A stretch of 57,971 bases of DNA, from positions 64,001-121,971 of IMG/VR virus record IMGVR_UViG_3300003654_000069; one strand, given 5' to 3'. The position numbers were made by a program, and so were the translations under genes. Position 1 is the stretch's first letter, and the number at the start of each line of letters is the position of its first letter. Shown here one piece after another: positions 54,016 to 57,971 of this stretch. The DNA comes from a virus. The notes beneath the pieces were generated by a model. It did no database searches. It was given only the letters and a program-made list of their open reading frames with translations, and was not told the origin of the DNA.

Positions 54016-55947
54016 ATGGAAGAAAAATCTCATTGGATAATGGATTATGAGTGCATGATCGATTGTTTCGTGCTCTGTGTGGTTCATTATAAAAAAGATA
54101 ATCAGAAAGATTTTGTTGTAAATAAGTTCAGGAATGATTTTAAGATTATGGTGAAATTCCTTGAAGAGAGTATCGACAAGAGGGAATATCATATATCATA
54201 CAATGGACTAGCATTCGATGCTCAGCTTACTCAGTTTATTCTTATTGAGAAAGAGAGATTAGGCGGAATGCTTTCTGGAGAAATAGCTCATGAGCTATAT
54301 CAGAAAGCCCAAGAGGTAATTCAGAAATCAAGTCAGAGAGAATGGCCGGAATACAGAGAAAGAGATCTGTATATCAAGCAAATTGATCTGTTTAAGCTGA
54401 ATCACTGGGACAATCCCGCAAAGATGAGTTCACTAAAATGGATTCAATATACAATGGACTGGCATAATATTCAAGAGATGCCTATCCATCACAGCACGCC
54501 AATCGATACAAAAGAGCAGCTAAATGATGTAATAGAATATTGTAAGAATGATATCCTGTCTACCAAGGAGATTATGATAAGATGTAAGGACCAGATAAAC
54601 CTGAGACGTGACTTAAGTGCTGAATATAATGTAAACTTAATGAGTGCTTCAGAACCAAAGATAAGTAGGGAATTGTTTCTACACTTTCTTTCACAGAAGA
54701 CAGGGAAAAGTAAATATGACCTCAGAAGCTACCGAACTAAACGGAATCTAATGAAAGTAGAGGAATTACTACTCCCATATCTGAAATTTGATAAACCTGA
54801 GTTCAAAAGAGTTCATGAGGAGTTTAAAGGAAAGACCATTGATGCCATGAACCTAAAAGGCGCAATTAAGTTTTCTATGTGGCATAAGGATGTGGAAACC
54901 GTATTTGGTCTGGGAGGAATTCATGGATCAAGAAAGTCTGGAATATATGAGTCCAAGGAAGGAAAGATCATTATGAGTAGTGACGTTGTATCATTCTATC
55001 CAAGACTGGCTATTGTTAACAGGTGGGCTCCGGCTCATCTACCAAAACAGGACTTCTGTGATGTATATGAGTGGTTCTTTAATGAGAGAATGAAATTACC
55101 TAAATCAAATCCTAAGAATTATATATACAAGATTGTACTGAATAGTACATTTGGTTTATCAATTGAGCAGAATTCTCCATTGTACGATCCACAATTAGGG
55201 ATGACAATTACAATCAATGGTCAGCTAAGCTTGCTTATGTTATACGAGATGCTCAGTACTAATATACCTGGAAGTTTACCACTTCTTCAGAATACAGATG
55301 GACTAGAGATGATTATCCCGGCTAACATGAAAGACAAATACATGGAAATCTGTAAAGAATGGGAAGATATTACAAAATTACAACTCGAACATGATCAGTA
55401 TCAAAAGATAGTGATTAGGGACGTAAATAATTATGTGGCTATCAACATGGAAGGAAAGATTAAGGCAATTGGCATCTTTGCATATGCAGAGATACATCTT
55501 CCGAAGAATCTACATAAAAATAAGAGTTTTCTAGTTGTAGCAAAGGCTCTACATGCATTCTTTGTGGATAATATCACTCCTGAGGCCTATCTAGACAGTA
55601 ATAATAACATTCTGGACTATTGTGCCGGAATTAAGGCCAAGGGCTCCTGGAGGTTCAGAGAGACCTGTATGAAGGCTGGTATAGTACATGAGAGATGGCT
55701 TCAGAAGATAGTCAGGTATTATGTCTCAAGAAAAGGATCTAAGATCATTAAGGTGAATAAACAGGATGCACGGGAAATAAGTACTTTGGCCGGTAAATGG
55801 TACCAGACAGAGTATAATATCCACACTCCTAATAAACCTTTCAATGAGTATGATATCCATAAGGAATATTATTTACAGTCAATCTATAAGGAAATAGCAA
55901 ACATTAACTCAGATGCCGCTAATGGGCAAATGGAATTATTTACATAA
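54016..55947 (+). CDS. Family B DNA polymerase
   Basis: 643 aa from the ATG at 54016; an earlier in-frame start lies in the terminator and is rejected. Exonuclease motifs: MDYEC (D-x-E), NGLAFDAQL and YCKNDILSTKE. Polymerase motifs: SDVVSFYPRLA (A), KIVLNSTFG (B) and LLQNTDGLEM (C, normally YGDTD; here NTDG). The protein is shorter than typical family B enzymes and matches the compact crAss-like PolB. It replicates the genome with proofreading. Confidence 0.9.
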   Translation: MEEKSHWIMDYECMIDCFVLCVVHYKKDNQKDFVVNKFRNDFKIMVKFLEESIDKREYHISYNGLAFDAQLTQFILIEKERLGGMLSGEIAHELYQKAQEVIQKSSQREWPEYRERDLYIKQIDLFKLNHWDNPAKMSSLKWIQYTMDWHNIQEMPIHHSTPIDTKEQLNDVIEYCKNDILSTKEIMIRCKDQINLRRDLSAEYNVNLMSASEPKISRELFLHFLSQKTGKSKYDLRSYRTKRNLMKVEELLLPYLKFDKPEFKRVHEEFKGKTIDAMNLKGAIKFSMWHKDVETVFGLGGIHGSRKSGIYESKEGKIIMSSDVVSFYPRLAIVNRWAPAHLPKQDFCDVYEWFFNERMKLPKSNPKNYIYKIVLNSTFGLSIEQNSPLYDPQLGMTITINGQLSLLMLYEMLSTNIPGSLPLLQNTDGLEMIIPANMKDKYMEICKEWEDITKLQLEHDQYQKIVIRDVNNYVAINMEGKIKAIGIFAYAEIHLPKNLHKNKSFLVVAKALHAFFVDNITPEAYLDSNNNILDYCAGIKAKGSWRFRETCMKAGIVHERWLQKIVRYYVSRKGSKIIKVNKQDAREISTLAGKWYQTEYNIHTPNKPFNEYDIHKEYYLQSIYKEIANINSDAANGQMELFT

Positions 55948-56153
55948 TGGAATATACTAAATCACCAGCAAGAAGAAAATGTGCTATCTGTCAACAGATG
56001 CACATCAAGAAGGATGACATGATCTTTTTAGAATATGGAGCAAGATATTGGGGTAATAGACAAACCTATAATTATGCTCCAGAGTGTCTGACAGACTTTG
56101 TACATAAAGCTAAAAAATTATATATAAAAAATCAATTTAATCTAAAAAAATGA
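55947..56153 (+). CDS. Small zinc-finger-like protein
   Basis: 68 aa with CAICQQMHIKKDDM (residues 12-25) and a later APECLTDFVHKAKK; a Cys/His metal site is likely. Start overlaps the polymerase stop (TAATG). Confidence 0.68.
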   Translation: MEYTKSPARRKCAICQQMHIKKDDMIFLEYGARYWGNRQTYNYAPECLTDFVHKAKKLYIKNQFNLKK

Positions 56154-56368
56154 AAATACCAAAAAACATATATAAAAAACTTTATGCTGCATATCAAAAA
56201 CACGGTGCTTCTGCAGTTTATGAGATAGCAAATAAATACAAACTTCCGTATTCTTATTGTGTTCCATGTGAAACTGATACTCCTACTGTCTTACATGTGT
56301 GTAAAGTTTGTGGAGTATGTGGAACTGTAAAAAGAAGAAAAATACAAACTAAACTTAAAACTAAATAA
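56150..56368 (+). CDS. Small Cys-rich protein
   Basis: 72 aa with YCVPCETD and VCKVCGVCGTVKRRK, a four-to-five-Cys zinc site flanked by basic segments. Overlaps the previous gene by 4 nt. Confidence 0.68.
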   Translation: MKIPKNIYKKLYAAYQKHGASAVYEIANKYKLPYSYCVPCETDTPTVLHVCKVCGVCGTVKRRKIQTKLKTK

Positions 56369-56369
56369 C

Positions 56370-57275
56370 ATGCCAAAACGTGCTCTGACAACGACAAAAG
56401 AATATTTAATAAATGCAGCTCTCCCTAGTTATAGTGGAGATACATATACTGTAATACCCCATGAGGATGTAATTAAAGCTACTATTGAGCAGCTGCATCT
56501 GAAAGGATTTCAGATTAACACGGAACTATACCGTTGTAGTGATGATGCCCAGGTAGCTCAAGGTATTTACTACCTGAATTCTGATAAAGATCCTGAAATA
56601 GGAATGATGTTCGCATGGAGTAACTCATATGATAAGAGTATGAGATTCCGTTGTGCTGTAGGTGGATACGTATTCATCTGTATGAATGGAATAGTAGCCG
56701 GAGATATGGCAACATGGGGAAGGAAGCATACAGGCACCGCTGACACTGAGATGGTCTTGAACGTACATAACCAGCTAGCTGATGCTGATACTTATTTTGC
56801 AGATATCACAAGTGCACGGGACAGTATGAAACTGATAGATCTAAGCAGAAAACAACAAGCAGAACTCATAGGAGTACTTTATGCTGAAGAAGAGATTATT
56901 ACTCAAGAACAATGTGGGATAATTAAATCCCAAATGAAAGATCCGAGTTATGATTATAACTGCAGTAGAAACACTCTGTGGACATTCTACAATCATGTTA
57001 CCCATGCATTGAAGAAATGTCATCCTAGAGATTGGTTATCTCAGCAAAGGGCTGCTCATATGTTCTTTAATAATAATTTCATCACAAAAACACCTGTAAT
57101 TACAGGTATTCAGATGGTTACATTATCAAATGAAGAATCTAAGACTATCCTGGAAGGAAATGACTCTCAACTACCTATTAGAATATCTGAAGGTGAAGAG
57201 GGAATAACTCCCGAGGAACAAGCTCTCATTGATTCAAGAATGGAAGCAATGAATCTTGAGTTACCAAATTTATGA
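56370..57275 (+). CDS. DUF932-like protein
   Basis: 301 aa. RFRCAVGGYVFICMNGIVAGD and KHTGTADTEMVLNVHNQLAD followed by helices match the phage/plasmid DUF932 (LGT_TIGR03299) type as I recall it. Function unknown; often in replication or mobile modules. Confidence 0.75.
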   Translation: MPKRALTTTKEYLINAALPSYSGDTYTVIPHEDVIKATIEQLHLKGFQINTELYRCSDDAQVAQGIYYLNSDKDPEIGMMFAWSNSYDKSMRFRCAVGGYVFICMNGIVAGDMATWGRKHTGTADTEMVLNVHNQLADADTYFADITSARDSMKLIDLSRKQQAELIGVLYAEEEIITQEQCGIIKSQMKDPSYDYNCSRNTLWTFYNHVTHALKKCHPRDWLSQQRAAHMFFNNNFITKTPVITGIQMVTLSNEESKTILEGNDSQLPIRISEGEEGITPEEQALIDSRMEAMNLELPNL

Positions 57276-57478
57276 TAGAATTCACAATGCGTGAAGAAGA
57301 CGGGACTCCATGGTGTGTCTGGCAGGTGCCAGATACCCATGTTAGGTCCTTTGGTAATATTATACAAGGTATTACTGAAGAAATCAGTAAGGCCAATTAT
57401 AGTAATAAGCAAGATATGCTTAATGCTATGGAAAATGCTATGACTAAGTACAATATCAAATTGTTTAGACCAGATTAA
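57272..57478 (+). CDS. Unknown small protein
   Basis: 68 aa, mixed alpha/beta with a C-terminal KYNIKLFRPD. It overlaps the previous stop by 4 nt. Confidence 0.7.
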   Translation: MIEFTMREEDGTPWCVWQVPDTHVRSFGNIIQGITEEISKANYSNKQDMLNAMENAMTKYNIKLFRPD

Positions 57479-57479
57479 T

Positions 57480-57743
57480 ATGAATATACCAAATATTAAA
57501 GTAGAACAATTTTATGGAAAAAATCAATTTAAAATAATAACTAAAGAAGGAATATTATTTCAAAGTTATGGTAGTACTATAGTTTTTGTTGATACCTTAG
57601 GAAATACAGCATTAGATGAAAAATACTGGGACTATAGTAAAACAACAGGAAAATACAGAAATAAGTTTCTTGGTGAAGGTATCGATGAAACTAGAAGAAA
57701 AATTGAGAATCGTGAATATATATTAATGAATTTAAACATATGA
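57480..57743 (+). CDS. Unknown small protein
   Basis: 87 aa, beta-rich and aromatic (VEQFYGKNQFKIITKEGILFQSYGSTIVFV). The final TGA overlaps the next ATG. Confidence 0.7.
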   Translation: MNIPNIKVEQFYGKNQFKIITKEGILFQSYGSTIVFVDTLGNTALDEKYWDYSKTTGKYRNKFLGEGIDETRRKIENREYILMNLNI

Positions 57744-57971
57744 GTGAAATAATTGAAGAAATAAAATTAGAAAGTGGAAAAATACTGGAAATACATCAGG
57801 ATTCTGATCCTGAAAGCCCAAGAAACTGGGAAAATCTCGGAACTATGTTTTGTAGTCATAAGAGATATGAATTAGGCGATACAGATGCATCGTTTGGAAA
57901 AAAATGTAGTCCTGATAATCTGTCTACAGATGATTTTAATGGATGGGATGAGATAGAAGACCATATTAGGA
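57740..57971 (+). CDS. Conserved phage protein, N-terminal part (runs off the right edge)
   Basis: The 77 codons present include DSDPESPRNWENLGTMFCSHKRYELGD, a segment shared by many phage proteins of unknown function. The remainder is beyond the window. Confidence 0.75.
   Translation, partial: MSEIIEEIKLESGKILEIHQDSDPESPRNWENLGTMFCSHKRYELGDTDASFGKKCSPDNLSTDDFNGWDEIEDHIR

Overview
The window looks like part of a large, tailed, virulent dsDNA phage of the crAss-like kind (order Crassvirales) infecting a Bacteroidetes host. The basis is the gene set and order: a crAss-type large terminase next to a portal gene, an HU/IHF-like protein, PD-(D/E)XK nucleases, a compact family B DNA polymerase, a uracil-DNA glycosylase, an SNF2-type helicase, a DnaB-like helicase, a primase and a Sak4-like ATPase. 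Other support is low G+C, a Bacteroidetes-style promoter (TATCTTTG) and A/T-rich leaders instead of Shine-Dalgarno sites. The match to Crassvirales is by recall of family features, not by a search. TAG, TGA and TAA all end obvious genes, so the standard bacterial code applies. I see no integrase, insertion sequence, CRISPR array or complete canonical tRNA.

Layout. (1) 1-14299, minus strand: the late block. Running leftward it holds tail-fibre and adhesin genes (14.3-9.6 kb), lysis genes (amidase, holin), a DEDDy exonuclease, a zinc protein, then a run from a promoter near 6.2 kb through HU-like, nuclease, TerL and portal genes. (2) 14587-21545, plus strand: an array of short cassettes. A 30-odd-bp element occurs 26 times. 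Eighteen copies each precede one small ORF and eight precede no credible ORF but compact, strongly foldable RNA. Most cassettes end in their own intrinsic terminator. (3) 21.5-31 kb, plus strand: small early genes (membrane proteins, a lipoprotein, a secreted Cys/His protein, a DUF1287-like protein) separated by dense non-coding DNA with junction RNAs, pseudoknots and tRNA-like minihelices. (4) 31-58 kb, mostly plus strand: the replication and recombination module. It holds a WGR-ligase apparently split by a -1 frameshift, SNF2 helicase, ClpS-like adaptor, UNG, a DnaA domain IV protein, DnaB-like helicase, Sak4-like ATPase, SSB-like protein, primase, RuvC-like nuclease, a metallopeptidase-vWA plus MoxR pair with two paralogous partners, a PD-(D/E)XK nuclease and PolB. 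Two small inverted insets lie inside it, one of them an overlapping spanin-like pair.

How it fits together. The cassette array and the 22-31 kb segment look like the early, host-facing region, built for many independent short transcripts. The following overlapping operons supply replication, repair and recombination. The opposite-strand block makes and packages particles and lyses the cell. The most unusual feature is the array: one conserved promoter-like element drives both protein and non-coding RNA cassettes, with a separable translation leader present only in the protein cassettes.
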